19,007 bases of DNA. Origin: an uncultured Rhodospirillales bacterium. Lineage in GTDB: Bacteria > Pseudomonadota > Alphaproteobacteria > Acetobacterales > Acetobacteraceae. The DNA lies in the NCBI GenBank assembly GCA_903928045.1, contig CAIYPH010000540.1, positions 1 through 19,007 of the forward strand, read 5' to 3'. Made by a program: the position numbers and the translations under genes. Positions 1 through 7,698 of this stretch are shown piece after piece; position 1 is the stretch's first letter, and each line of letters begins with the position of its first letter. The notes beneath the pieces are model-generated. The model did no database searches. It worked only from the letters and a program-made list of their open reading frames with translations, and had not been told where the DNA came from.

Positions 1-350
1 ATGTCGGAGACGGCATCGACCAGGAGCCCGGCGGTGCGGCTGCCGGTCTGGATGATCACCACGACATGCATCGCCGTCGGCTCGGTCGCGCCCTGGCCGA
101 AGCGTGCGCGCAGATCGAGAATCGGCACGATGATGCCACGCAGGTTGATCACGCCCCTGATCCAGGCCGGCGCCTGCGGAATGGCCGTGGTCGCCGTCCA
201 ACCCTTGATCTCGCGCACCGCCATGATGTCGAAGCCATATTCGGCAGCCCCCAGCGTGCAGGTGATGAACTGCCGCATTGCCCCGGTCGCCTGGGCGGCC
301 AGCGCGCCAGCTGTGGCCGCGGGGGAAGACATCGCCTCGGCGAGTTCCAT
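1..350 (-). CDS. cheW: Chemotaxis adaptor CheW (3' end outside window)
   Basis: CheW couples chemoreceptors to the CheA kinase in the polar signalling array. About 116 codons are visible, starting MELAEAMSSPAATAG. After a short Ala-rich leader come the typical CheW-fold strands: QFITCTLG, EYGFDIMAVREIKG, then APAWIRGVINLRGIIVPILDLR (the hallmark region, around residues 60-82) and GLLVDAVSD. The ATG at 350 is fixed by an in-frame stop just upstream (the TAG of cheA at 369-371) and a GGAAGG ribosome-binding site. The gap to cheA is 18 bp, so it is the next gene of the same operon. The C-terminal part lies beyond the left edge. The plus-strand open frame over this stretch is a shadow. Confidence 0.93.
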   Translation of the reverse strand, partial: MELAEAMSSPAATAGALAAQATGAMRQFITCTLGAAEYGFDIMAVREIKGWTATTAIPQAPAWIRGVINLRGIIVPILDLRARFGQGATEPTAMHVVVIIQTGSRTAGLLVDAVSD

Positions 351-368
351 GTCGGTGATCCTTCCGGA

Positions 369-2384
369 CTAGTGCAGCGCGAGCGCGGGTTCGGCCGCCG
401 GGCGCGGCGGTGGCGCCGGGCGCGCGCTCGTCGCCAGCCCCGGAATGTCCAGGATCAGCGCGACCCGCCCGTCACCCAGAATGGTCGCTCCGCCGATCCC
501 ATCGATCGGGCCGTAATTTGCCTCGAGGCTCTTCACCACCACCTGTTGCTGGCCCACCAGGTCGTCCACCACCAGGCCAAGCCGCCCGGCATTGTCGGTC
601 TCGACGATCACCACGATGGCGCGCGAGGCATCGGTCACCGCATCGGGGATGCCCAGGCGTTCGTGCAGCGGCAGCAGGGGAACATAGCCGCCGCGGATCG
701 ACAGCACCGCACCGCGGCCCGGCAGGGCCAAGATGTCGCTGGCCGGCGGGCGCAGGCTCTCGACGATGGCGCTGATCGGCAGGATGAACGCCTCCGCCCC
801 AACCGAGACCACCAGCCCGTCCAGCACCGCCAGCGTCAGCGGCAATGACAGCAGGAAGCGCGAACCGGCGCCGAAGCGAGACTCGACCGTGATCCGCCCG
901 CCCAGCGCCTGGATATTGCGGCGCACCACGTCCATCCCGACCCCGCGGCCCGATACCGCCGAAACAACGGCGGCGGTGGAGAAACTCGGCAGGAAGATCA
1001 ACTCATCCGTCTCGGCATCACTCAGCACCGCATCCGGCGCGATCAGGCCGCGTTCGCGGGCCCGGGCCAGCACGCGCGCCCGGTCGATGCCACGGCCGTC
1101 ATCGCTGAGCTCGATGACGATGCGCCCGCTGCGTTGCTCGGCGGACAAGTGCACCGTACCCTGGCGCGGCTTGCCCGCGGCCTCGCGGACCTCCGGCGGC
1201 TCGACGCCATGATCCAGTGCGTTGCGCAGCAGATGGGTCAGCGGATCGGCCAGTTGCTCGACCACCGTCTTGTCGATCTCGGTGGCCTCGCCGGTGATGA
1301 CCAGGCGAACCTCCTTGCCAAGCTGGGCCGACAATTCGCGCACCAGCCGCGGCATGCGGGCGAATACCGAGCGCACCGGCTGGGTGCGGATCGCCATCAC
1401 GCCTTCCTGCAGCTCTCGCAGATGCTGGCTCAGCGTCTCCAACCCGCCGATCAACCCGGGGCAGAGGTCGGGCGGTAGCTGGCCGCCAAGCTGCACCAGC
1501 ATGGCCTGGTTGATTACCAGTTCACCCACCAGATTAACCAGCCGATCGACCTTGACCACGTCGACCCGCACCGACTGGGCCGCCGGCGCCTCCGCCCGCC
1601 CGGCCAGTTGCGCCGGCGCTCCGGCGGCCTCGGGCTGCACCGCGACCTCCGCCGCCATCAGCGGCTTGGCCACCTCCGCGGAGACGCGCGGCTCGATCTC
1701 CAGCGCGCAATCGTCGACGACAAACTCGAACACCTCCTCGACCTTGGCGCGCGGCGCGCTCGTCGTCAGGCCGAAGCTCCAGGTGATGTAGGCATCCTCC
1801 GGCTCAAGCCGGTCGAGCGCCGGCAGCGCCGACAGGTCGGCCCGCACCTCGACCGCCCCGAGCCGCCGCAACTCGCGCACCAGCAGCAGCGGCTCATTGG
1901 CGTTCCTGAACAGCGCCGGGTGCGGCCGGAACCGGATCTGCCAGCCCTGCACCGCCTCGCTGCCAGGTGCCGCCACCGCCACCGGCACGACCCGGCTTGT
2001 GTCCAACCCCGCCGCCCGGGCGAAGGCGCCGGCCAGCTCGGCCTCGATGCCATCCGCCAGCGCCTCTCCGCTCCGCTCGGCGGCAAGCAGATCGGCCAAC
2101 ATGTCGGCCCCACGCAGCAACAGGCCGATCAGCCCATCATCGAAGGCCAGCGCGCCGTCGCGCAGCAGGTCCAGCAGCGTCTCCATCACATGGGCGAGCG
2201 CCACCAGCCGGTCGAACCCGAAGGCCCCGCCGCCGCCCTTGATGGAATGGATCGCGCGGAACAGCGCATGCACCGTATCGCCATCGGCGCGCCCCTCGGC
2301 CAGCGCGGCGAGATGGGAATACGCGCTTTCCAGCAGCTCGGCGCTTTCCTCGAAATAGGTCGCCCGGAGATGATCGAAGTTCAT
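369..2384 (-). CDS. cheA: Chemotaxis histidine kinase CheA
   Basis: CheA autophosphorylates from ATP under receptor control and passes phosphate to CheY (and usually CheB). The 671-aa protein has the full layout. P1/Hpt spans about 1-105, with phospho-acceptor His46 in AIHSIKGGGGAFGF. A response-regulator-binding P2-like domain spans about 148-232. A Pro/Ala-rich linker follows. The P3 dimerisation helices begin near 271 (VKVDRLVNLVGELVINQAML). The P4 ATPase has N-box HLLRNALDHGVEPP (384-397), G1 DDGRGID (428-434) and G2 GRGVGMDVVRRN (479-490). The CheW-like P5 spans about 518-655. All catalytic motifs look intact. It starts 7 bp after the cheY stop and has only a weak Shine-Dalgarno, which suggests translational coupling. 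P2 overlaps in position the region that binds CheS in Sinorhizobium CheA. Confidence 0.97.
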   Translation of the reverse strand: MNFDHLRATYFEESAELLESAYSHLAALAEGRADGDTVHALFRAIHSIKGGGGAFGFDRLVALAHVMETLLDLLRDGALAFDDGLIGLLLRGADMLADLLAAERSGEALADGIEAELAGAFARAAGLDTSRVVPVAVAAPGSEAVQGWQIRFRPHPALFRNANEPLLLVRELRRLGAVEVRADLSALPALDRLEPEDAYITWSFGLTTSAPRAKVEEVFEFVVDDCALEIEPRVSAEVAKPLMAAEVAVQPEAAGAPAQLAGRAEAPAAQSVRVDVVKVDRLVNLVGELVINQAMLVQLGGQLPPDLCPGLIGGLETLSQHLRELQEGVMAIRTQPVRSVFARMPRLVRELSAQLGKEVRLVITGEATEIDKTVVEQLADPLTHLLRNALDHGVEPPEVREAAGKPRQGTVHLSAEQRSGRIVIELSDDGRGIDRARVLARARERGLIAPDAVLSDAETDELIFLPSFSTAAVVSAVSGRGVGMDVVRRNIQALGGRITVESRFGAGSRFLLSLPLTLAVLDGLVVSVGAEAFILPISAIVESLRPPASDILALPGRGAVLSIRGGYVPLLPLHERLGIPDAVTDASRAIVVIVETDNAGRLGLVVDDLVGQQQVVVKSLEANYGPIDGIGGATILGDGRVALILDIPGLATSARPAPPPRPAAEPALALH

Positions 2385-2391
2385 GGCCGGC

Positions 2392-2757
2392 TCACGGAGA
2401 CACGCGTTTGACGACGTCGATCAGCTTGTCCGGGTCGAACGGCTTGACCAGCCAGCCGGTGGCCCCGGCGCTCTTGCCCTCCGCCTTCTTGCCGGCGTCT
2501 GACTCGGTGGTCAGCATGAGGATCGGCACCGAACGGTGCTTGGGGTCGGCGCGCAGCGTGCGGATCAGGGTTACCCCGTCCATGACCGGCATGTTCAAAT
2601 CGGTAATGATCACATCGGCCGGGCCGGCCTTCAGCACCTCGATCGCCTTCTGCCCGTCCTCCGCCTCACGGACCTGGTAGCCCGCCTTGCGCAGGGTGAA
2701 GGCGACCATCTCGCGCATCGTGCGCGAATCATCGACGGTGAGCACATACTTTGCCAT
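2392..2757 (-). CDS. cheY: Chemotaxis response regulator CheY
   Basis: This is a 121-aa single-domain receiver that accepts phosphate from CheA. Conserved residues are visible: acidic pair Asp9-Asp10 in TVDDSRTMR, phospho-acceptor Asp53 in VIITDLNMPVMDG, Thr83 in LMLTTES and Lys105 in WLVKPFDPD. I start it at the ATG at 2757 (MAKYVLTVDD). The open frame extends 59 codons further upstream, but that part is Arg/Pro-rich and overlaps the STAS gene. GAGGA sits about 10 nt before the chosen ATG. The preceding STAS gene stops 7 bp upstream. The position between a CheS-like gene and cheA matches cheY1 of Sinorhizobium meliloti, the phosphate-sink regulator. Whether this CheY is the sink or the motor-binding regulator cannot be told from sequence. 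Confidence 0.95.
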   Translation of the reverse strand: MAKYVLTVDDSRTMREMVAFTLRKAGYQVREAEDGQKAIEVLKAGPADVIITDLNMPVMDGVTLIRTLRADPKHRSVPILMLTTESDAGKKAEGKSAGATGWLVKPFDPDKLIDVVKRVSP

Positions 2758-2764
2758 GGCAGTA

Positions 2765-3064
2765 TCAATCCTCGCAGGGAATGGCCTGGTGCAGGCCAAG
2801 GTCGGTGATGGCGGCGCGCAGCACAGAGGATGCCTGGACGAGCCGGAACGGGAGGTTGCGGGCCCGCGCGGTCGCCGCCGCCGCCGCCAGGACCTGCAGG
2901 CAGGGCGTGGCAATCCACTCCACCGCCGCGCCATCGAGGCTCACACCGCCGTCGCCAAGCGCCGCGGTGAGATCACCGCACAGCCCTTCCGCCGCGGCGA
3001 GATCGAGCGTGGGTGGCAGGCTAAGGTCTGAAGCAGCGGCAATTGACATGTTGGCCCCGGGCAT
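2765..3064 (-). CDS. STAS-domain protein, CheS-like
   Basis: This is a small STAS-fold protein of 99 aa (94 if it starts at the second ATG, 3049). The sequence follows the STAS pattern: strand DLSLPPTLDLAAAEGL, then SLDGAAVEWIATPCLQVLAAAAATARARNLPFRLV, then helix SSVLRAAITDLGLH. The usual phosphorylatable Ser/Thr of anti-anti-sigma factors is in the WIATPCLQ segment (Thr). No gene for an anti-sigma kinase lies nearby. It sits between the chemoreceptor and cheY. In Sinorhizobium meliloti the equivalent slot is filled by cheS, a 97-aa protein reported to bind CheA and speed CheY1-P dephosphorylation. The CheS role is inferred from size and position, not from a sequence search. Neither start has a strong Shine-Dalgarno. 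Confidence 0.8.
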   Translation of the reverse strand: MPGANMSIAAASDLSLPPTLDLAAAEGLCGDLTAALGDGGVSLDGAAVEWIATPCLQVLAAAAATARARNLPFRLVQASSVLRAAITDLGLHQAIPCED

Positions 3065-3133
3065 CTGAGTGATGTCGAACCGGCTGCGGTCCGACGGTGG
3101 AAGAATGGCGACGTGCCGTCTGGCGCGTCCGGT

Positions 3134-3152
3134 CTGAGCCGGGTGGGCTCAG
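3134..3152 (-). other. Hairpin over the chemoreceptor stop codon
   Basis: CTGAGCC and GGCTCAG form a perfect 7-bp stem (8 bp with the flanking T-A pair) around a 5-nt loop. The stem covers the TGA of the chemoreceptor gene at 3149-3151. No T-tract follows on the minus strand, so it is not a standard intrinsic terminator. It could protect a 3' end or attenuate read-through into the STAS-cheY-cheA-cheW genes. Confidence 0.4.
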
Positions 3153-4384
3153 AACAGCTCGATCGAGGCCCCTCCCCCGCCATTTGCGTGGTCGCCATGC
3201 GCCGCCCGCTGCGACTGCATGACGTAGGCGGCCTGCATCGGCCCGAGCAGCGCGGCCTCCACCGGCACCACCTCGCCGCGCAGCAGGAGCGCCGCCGCCA
3301 GGCCGGCGGCATGGCCGCCGACCAGGTCCAGCCCCGCGCTCACCTGCTCGAGCCGCTGGCGCGCGATGTCCTGCACCTGGGTGGCGCTCATCGCCGCGAG
3401 CGTGCTGGCGGCAATCTCGCCGCCCGTGCCGCGCGCCACCGCCAGCGTCGCCCGCGCGGCCTCGGCCAGCCGCGCAAACCCTGCCTCCGCCGCCTCGGCC
3501 TGAGCCTCCGCGGTTTCCAGCAGGGCGTCCTCGGTGCGGGTATCCAGCGCGTCCGACAGCCGCCGGCGCATGATCTCGCGCAACCGGCCCAACCCCTCCC
3601 CCACCGAGACCGAGACGCGCGCCGCCTCGTCGGCCAGGCTGCGCACCTCGTTGGCCACCACCGCGAAACCCTTGCCTGCATCCCCCGCCCGCGCCGCCTC
3701 GATGGTGGCGTTGAGCGCGAGCAGGCGCGTCTGCGCCGCGATCCTGGCGATCGCCCCGATGGCGGCCGAAAATCCCTGTGTCTCCTCGGCGATCTGCCCA
3801 TAGATCAGCCGGTCGGCGCTGATCTGCGCGGTGCGCCCGCGGATCTGGTCGCGCAGGTCATGCACCGCCTGGCGCATCGCCGAGATATCGCGCGCACTGG
3901 CCGCCGTGGTCGCATGCGCCGCCGCCTCGGCCTCGGTCAGCAGGGTGAGCAACCCATGCACCTGATCGTCGAGCGCCCGCAGCCGGTCGATCCCGCCGAG
4001 CGCCGAGATCTCGGACTCCCCGATCGCCCCGGCGATCTGCCGGCCCAGAATATCCGCGACATCCCGATAGCGGCCGAGCTCGCCCGCCACCTCGTCCACC
4101 GGCGCCGCCGGCATCGGCGTGGCGCTGACGGACGGCATCACCGCAACCGGCCGCGCCACCACGACCGGCGCATCGTGCAACAACCGCAGCGCGAGCGCGC
4201 CGGCCATCGCAGCACCGCACAGCACCGCCACATCGCCACCCACCCCAGGGCCGGCGACATACCGCCAGGCCTGGGCGCTCACCAGCGCGCCGACCACGGT
4301 CAACACGCCGGCCCCGATCCGCCGACCCCAGCGCGTCGGCAATCCGATCCCGGTCATCCCCGCGGCACCGATGCTCTGGCTCAT
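3149..4384 (-). CDS. Methyl-accepting chemotaxis protein without sensor domain
   Basis: This is a 411-aa chemoreceptor. Residues about 23-43 and 50-68 are two hydrophobic segments joined by only a few residues, so there is no periplasmic ligand-binding domain and no clear HAMP. A Pro/Ala-rich linker (about 75-97) and long helices follow. The signalling hairpin tip is clear at about 208-252 ([20 protein letters not shown], then [19 protein letters not shown]). The end is Gly-rich and finishes IELF. I start it at the ATG at 4384 (MSQSIGAAG), which has GGAGGG 9 nt upstream. The frame stays open to 4453, but that segment is Arg/Cys-rich and unlikely. It is the first gene of the che operon, 84 bp before the STAS gene, a slot held by the receptor-like icpA in rhizobial che operons. 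The input signal is unknown and may be cytoplasmic or membrane state. Confidence 0.9.
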   Translation of the reverse strand: MSQSIGAAGMTGIGLPTRWGRRIGAGVLTVVGALVSAQAWRYVAGPGVGGDVAVLCGAAMAGALALRLLHDAPVVVARPVAVMPSVSATPMPAAPVDEVAGELGRYRDVADILGRQIAGAIGESEISALGGIDRLRALDDQVHGLLTLLTEAEAAAHATTAASARDISAMRQAVHDLRDQIRGRTAQISADRLIYGQIAEETQGFSAAIGAIARIAAQTRLLALNATIEAARAGDAGKGFAVVANEVRSLADEAARVSVSVGEGLGRLREIMRRRLSDALDTRTEDALLETAEAQAEAAEAGFARLAEAARATLAVARGTGGEIAASTLAAMSATQVQDIARQRLEQVSAGLDLVGGHAAGLAAALLLRGEVVPVEAALLGPMQAAYVMQSQRAAHGDHANGGGGASIELF

Positions 4385-4675
4385 CGCGCGCAACCCTCCG
4401 CACCCACCCCGCCAGCGGCATGGCCGCGCGCGGACAACGCATCCGTGGACCAACGCGGGCAGAGGGATGGCGGAACCGCCGATGTGTTGACCATGGCGAA
4501 CAGATTTATTGGACCCAGCTTAATAAAGTTCCAACGATGACGACGTCGCGGCGGCGCCCGTCCCCTCGGCCGCCGCTCATTGCGGCCCGCCCCGACATGT
4601 GAAATCCTCCCCTGCCGATGCACGCTGGTCCGCCGCCGACCGCGCCACGCCAGATGTGCTGTGAAGGAGGATGCC
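4385..4675. promoter_or_regulatory. Divergent intergenic region, che operon / acyl-CoA operon
   Basis: This 291-bp gap separates two divergent operons and must carry both promoters. Most of it is GC-rich. An A/T-rich island lies at about 4501-4534 and contains nested inverted repeats: TTTATT (4504-4509) with AATAAA (4522-4527), and TTGGA (4508-4512) with TCCAA (4530-4534). This looks like an operator or promoter core, but I could not fit a convincing -35/-10 pair in either direction. AAGGAGG at 4664-4670 is an excellent ribosome-binding site 5 nt before the ligase ATG. No small gene is evident. Confidence 0.4.
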
Positions 4676-6162
4676 ATGCCGGGAACACAGGTCTCGTTTG
4701 GGCAGCGCATCGCCGACCTCGCGCGCCTCCATCCCGCCACCATCGCCATCACCCTCGCCCGCCAGGACGGCAGCGAGGATCAGCTCGATTTCGCCGCGCT
4801 CGACCGCTGGGCCAACCGGGTGGCCCGCCTGCTCGCCGCCCGCGGGGTCGGCCCGGCGAGCATGGTCTGCATCGGCATCTACAACAGCCTCGAGCACTAC
4901 GCCGCACCTATGCCGCCTGGCGTCTCGGCGCCTGCACGCTCCCGCTCAGCCCGCGCATGCCCGATATCGAGTTTCGCGGCATCACCGAACTTGTCGCCCA
5001 ACGCCTGGTGATCGCCGACCGGCCTGACGCCGACTTGCGCAAGGCCGACATCACCGCGCTCCGCGATGGCGGCGCCTGGGACGACGGGCCATTGCCAGAC
5101 ATCACCCCGCATCCCGGCAAGGCCATCGGCTCCGGCGGCTCGACCGGGCGATCGAAGATCATCGTCGAGCCGAAACCCTGGGCCCGCGTGCCGGGCGAAC
5201 TGTCGCTCGCCTTCGTCGCCGGCCTGCGCACCGGCCAGACCCAGCTGGTCGCCGGCCCGCTCTACCACAACTCACCGTTCTCCTGGAGCCATTACGGCCT
5301 GTTCGAGGACCAGCATCTGGTGGTGATGGAGCGCTTCGACGCGGCCCTCGCGGTCGACCTGATCGAGCGCCACCGCTGCGGGTTCATGTTCCTCGCCCCC
5401 ACCATGATGCAGCGCATCGTCCGCCTGCCCGATATCGAGCGCCGTGATCTCTCCAGCATCGAATCCGTGTTCCAGACCGCCGCGCCATGCCCGCAATGGC
5501 TCAAGCGGCGCTGGATGGAGCTGACGGCGCCGGAGAAGCTGGTCGAGGGCTTCGGCAGCAGCGAGGCGGCCGGCAGTTGCCGCATTCGCGGCGACGAATG
5601 GCTGGAACACCCCGGCAGCGTCGGGCGGCCCCACCACGCGACGCTGCGCATTCTCGACGAGGATTTGCAGGAGGTACCGACAGGCGAAGTCGGCGAGATC
5701 TTCTTCCGGCCCGACAGCCACCCCGAGCCGACCTACTACTATATCGGCTCCCCCCCGGCGAAGACCACGCCGGACGGCTTCATCAGCGTCGGCGACATGG
5801 GCTATGTCGACGCGCAGGGCTACCTGTTCCTCTCCGACCGCCGGGTCGACCTCATTATCCGCGGCGGCGCCAATATCTACCCCGCCGAGGTCGAGGCTGC
5901 GCTGTCGGAACATCCCGACGTGTCCGATGCCGTGGTGGTCGGCATCCCGCACGAGGAGCTCGGCAAGACCGTGCACGCCATCGTCGAGCCCCGCCCCGCC
6001 GCCGCGATCGACGAGCATGCCCTGCGCGACTGGATGCGGGTGCGGCTGACCCCGTACAAGCTGCCCGAGAGCTACGAATTCCTCTCCCCGCTGCCGCGCG
6101 ATCCCTCCGGCAAGATCCGCCGCTCCGCCCTCGCGCGCGAACGCGCCGAAGCGCCCCGATGA
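4676..6162 (+). pseudogene. Acyl-CoA ligase (AMP-forming), frameshifted near 4904
   Basis: This gene belongs to the ANL superfamily, which activates a carboxylic acid to acyl-AMP and then acyl-CoA. It resembles the bile-acid/acyl-CoA ligase branch. The frame from the ATG at 4676 (MPGTQVSFGQRIADLARLHP) reads well to EHYAA, then degenerates. Homology resumes in another frame as TYAAWRLGACTLPLSPRMPD from 4906. One missing base between about 4903 and 4906 explains this. Restoring it gives about 495 aa, a normal length. Downstream motifs are intact: nucleotide-binding GSGGSTGRSK, GFGSSEA, SVGDMGYVD, DRRVDLIIRGGANIYPAEVE and the C-terminal lysine motif DPSGKIRR. Either the gene is a recent pseudogene or the read has an error. 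The rest of the operon looks mostly intact, which favours error or very recent loss. A fragment could start at the ATG at 4957. The stop overlaps the next ATG (ATGA). Confidence 0.85.
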
Positions 6163-7307
6163 GCGCTCCGCTCTACATCGCCGGCGTGGCCGAGACCCCG
6201 CTCGGCGAGGTGAAGGACCACAACGAACTCTCCATGCTCGCCCTCGCCGCGCGCGAGGCGCTGGCGGAGGCCGGGCTGCGGCTGCGGGACGTCGACGGGC
6301 TGTTCGTCAACTACATGGGCGAGGAAGGCTCGGTGCAGGTCGCCGAGTATCTCGGCATCACCCCGCGCTTCTCCGACAGCTCCGACCTCGGCGGCGCCGC
6401 CTTCGAGGCGCAGGTGCACCACGCCATGGCGGCGATCCAAGCCGGCTACTGCGAGGTGGCGCTGATCGCCTACGCCTCGCGCCAGCGCAGCCGCCGCAGC
6501 CGCTCCGTCGCCGCGCGGGCTCCGGCGATGGGCGTGCCGATCATGTACCAGTTCGAGGACCCCCACGGCCTGCCCCTGCCGATCGGCCGCTACGCCCTGA
6601 TCGCGGCGCGCCACATGCACCAGTATGGGACGACGAGGGAGCACCTCGCCGAAATCGCCGTGGCGGCAAGGATGTGGGCGCAGAAAAACCCAAAAGCCTG
6701 GGTGCGCGATCCGCTCACCATCGCCGACGTCATCAACGCCCGGCCGATCGCCGAGCCGCTGCACCGGCTGGATTGCTGCCTGGTCACCGATGGTGGTGGC
6801 GCCGTGGTGGTGACCACCGCCGCCCGGGCGCGCGACGCGGCCAAGCGCGCGGTGCGCGTCATCGGCGCGGCGGAGAGCCACACGCACTGGCATATCTCCC
6901 AGATGGAGGACCTCACGGTCTCCGCCGGCGCCCGCACCGGCGCCGAGGCGTTCGGCATGGCCGGGATCAAGCCGTCCGACGTCGACGTGCTGGAGCCCTA
7001 TGACAGCTTCACCATCACCGTCCTGCTCGCGCTCGAGGATCTCGGCTTCTGCAAAAAGGGTGAGGGCGGCGCGTTTGTCGCCAGCGGCGCGCTGCGGCCA
7101 GGTGGCGCCCTGCCCTCGCTCACGTCCGGCGGCGGCCTCTCCTACAACCACCCGGGCGCGCTCGGCCTGCTGCTGATGATCGAGGCCGTGCGGCAGCTCC
7201 GCGGCGAGGCCGGCGAGCGGCAGGTGCCGGGCGCGAAAATCGCCGTCGCCCATGGCGTGGGCGGCCTGTTCTCCACCGCCGGAACCGTGGTGATGGCCCG
7301 TGATTGA
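6159..7307 (+). CDS. SCP2-thiolase-like protein lacking nucleophilic Cys
   Basis: This 382-aa protein has the fold and family signatures of SCP-x type thiolases: DLGGAAFEAQVHHAMAAIQAG, EPYDSFTITVLLALEDLGFC then KKGEGGAF, SGGGLSYNHPG, and AHGVGGLFSTAGTVV. The nucleophilic cysteine expected around residue 79 is absent (SSDLGGAAF). The second catalytic Cys near the C-terminus is His365 (AHGVGG). His331 of the NHPG loop is kept, and Tyr281 and Tyr329 lie near the likely active site. Such Cys-less relatives include Ltp2, which with a DUF35 partner acts as a retro-aldolase on steroid side chains. A DUF35 gene follows directly here. True thiolysis is therefore unlikely, and aldol cleavage or another C-C chemistry is more plausible. 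The start overlaps the ligase stop as ATGA, and the end overlaps the next gene by 8 bp. Confidence 0.85.
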   Translation: MSAPLYIAGVAETPLGEVKDHNELSMLALAAREALAEAGLRLRDVDGLFVNYMGEEGSVQVAEYLGITPRFSDSSDLGGAAFEAQVHHAMAAIQAGYCEVALIAYASRQRSRRSRSVAARAPAMGVPIMYQFEDPHGLPLPIGRYALIAARHMHQYGTTREHLAEIAVAARMWAQKNPKAWVRDPLTIADVINARPIAEPLHRLDCCLVTDGGGAVVVTTAARARDAAKRAVRVIGAAESHTHWHISQMEDLTVSAGARTGAEAFGMAGIKPSDVDVLEPYDSFTITVLLALEDLGFCKKGEGGAFVASGALRPGGALPSLTSGGGLSYNHPGALGLLLMIEAVRQLRGEAGERQVPGAKIAVAHGVGGLFSTAGTVVMARD

Positions 7308-7698
7308 CGAAACCATGCGCATCGACGATCCGTTCGCCTTCCCGTTCTGGGAGGCCGCCCGCCGCCACAGCCTCGTGGTGCAGCGCTGCGCCGCCTGCGG
7401 GCACCACCAGTTCTACCCGCGCCCGTTCTGCCTCGCCTGCGATGACGATCACCTCGCCTGGGCCGAATGCGCCGGGACCGGGACGGTCTATTCCGTCACC
7501 ACCGTGCACCTCCCGCTGATCCCCGACATCAAGCCGCCCTTCCAGGTCGCCCTGGTCGCGCTGGCGGAGGGGCCACGGATGCTCGCCGGCATCGTCGGGC
7601 CGGCTTGCGGGATCGGTGACGCCGTCAGCCTGGTCTGGCGCGAACGCGTGGACGCGCCGCCATTGCCATGCTTCAGCGTGGCGGGAGCGGCACCATGA
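7300..7698 (+). CDS. DUF35 Zn-ribbon/OB-fold protein
   Basis: This 132-aa partner of thiolase-like enzymes has a rubredoxin-type zinc ribbon with Cys30, Cys33, Cys44 and Cys47 (RCAACGHH, then FCLAC). An OB-fold follows (GTGTVYSVTTVHLP, then FQVALVALAEGPRMLAGIVG). In characterised systems (archaeal thiolase/HMG-CoA synthase complexes and ChsH2-Ltp2) this family scaffolds the thiolase-fold enzyme and helps hold the acyl-CoA. The GTG at 7300 overlaps the thiolase-like gene by 8 bp. An ATG at 7315 (MRIDDPFAFPF) is a fair alternative. Neither has a clear Shine-Dalgarno, consistent with coupling. The stop overlaps the next ATG as ATGA. Confidence 0.9.
   Translation: MIDETMRIDDPFAFPFWEAARRHSLVVQRCAACGHHQFYPRPFCLACDDDHLAWAECAGTGTVYSVTTVHLPLIPDIKPPFQVALVALAEGPRMLAGIVGPACGIGDAVSLVWRERVDAPPLPCFSVAGAAP

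Noticed and set aside
3113..4540. 475-aa plus-strand open frame opposite the chemoreceptor
   Set aside because: Composition is Arg/His/Gln-rich without any fold signature. The minus strand carries clear chemoreceptor motifs. It is a GC-rich shadow, like the plus-strand frames opposite cheA.
4895..4910. Programmed ribosomal frameshift in the ligase
   Set aside because: There is no slippery heptamer, downstream stimulatory hairpin or internal Shine-Dalgarno suited to a shift, and the family is not known for recoding.
5487..6158. N-terminal extension of the thiolase-like protein
   Set aside because: The upstream part lies inside the ligase gene in another frame and is Arg-rich nonsense. The ATG at 6159 overlaps the ligase stop as ATGA.
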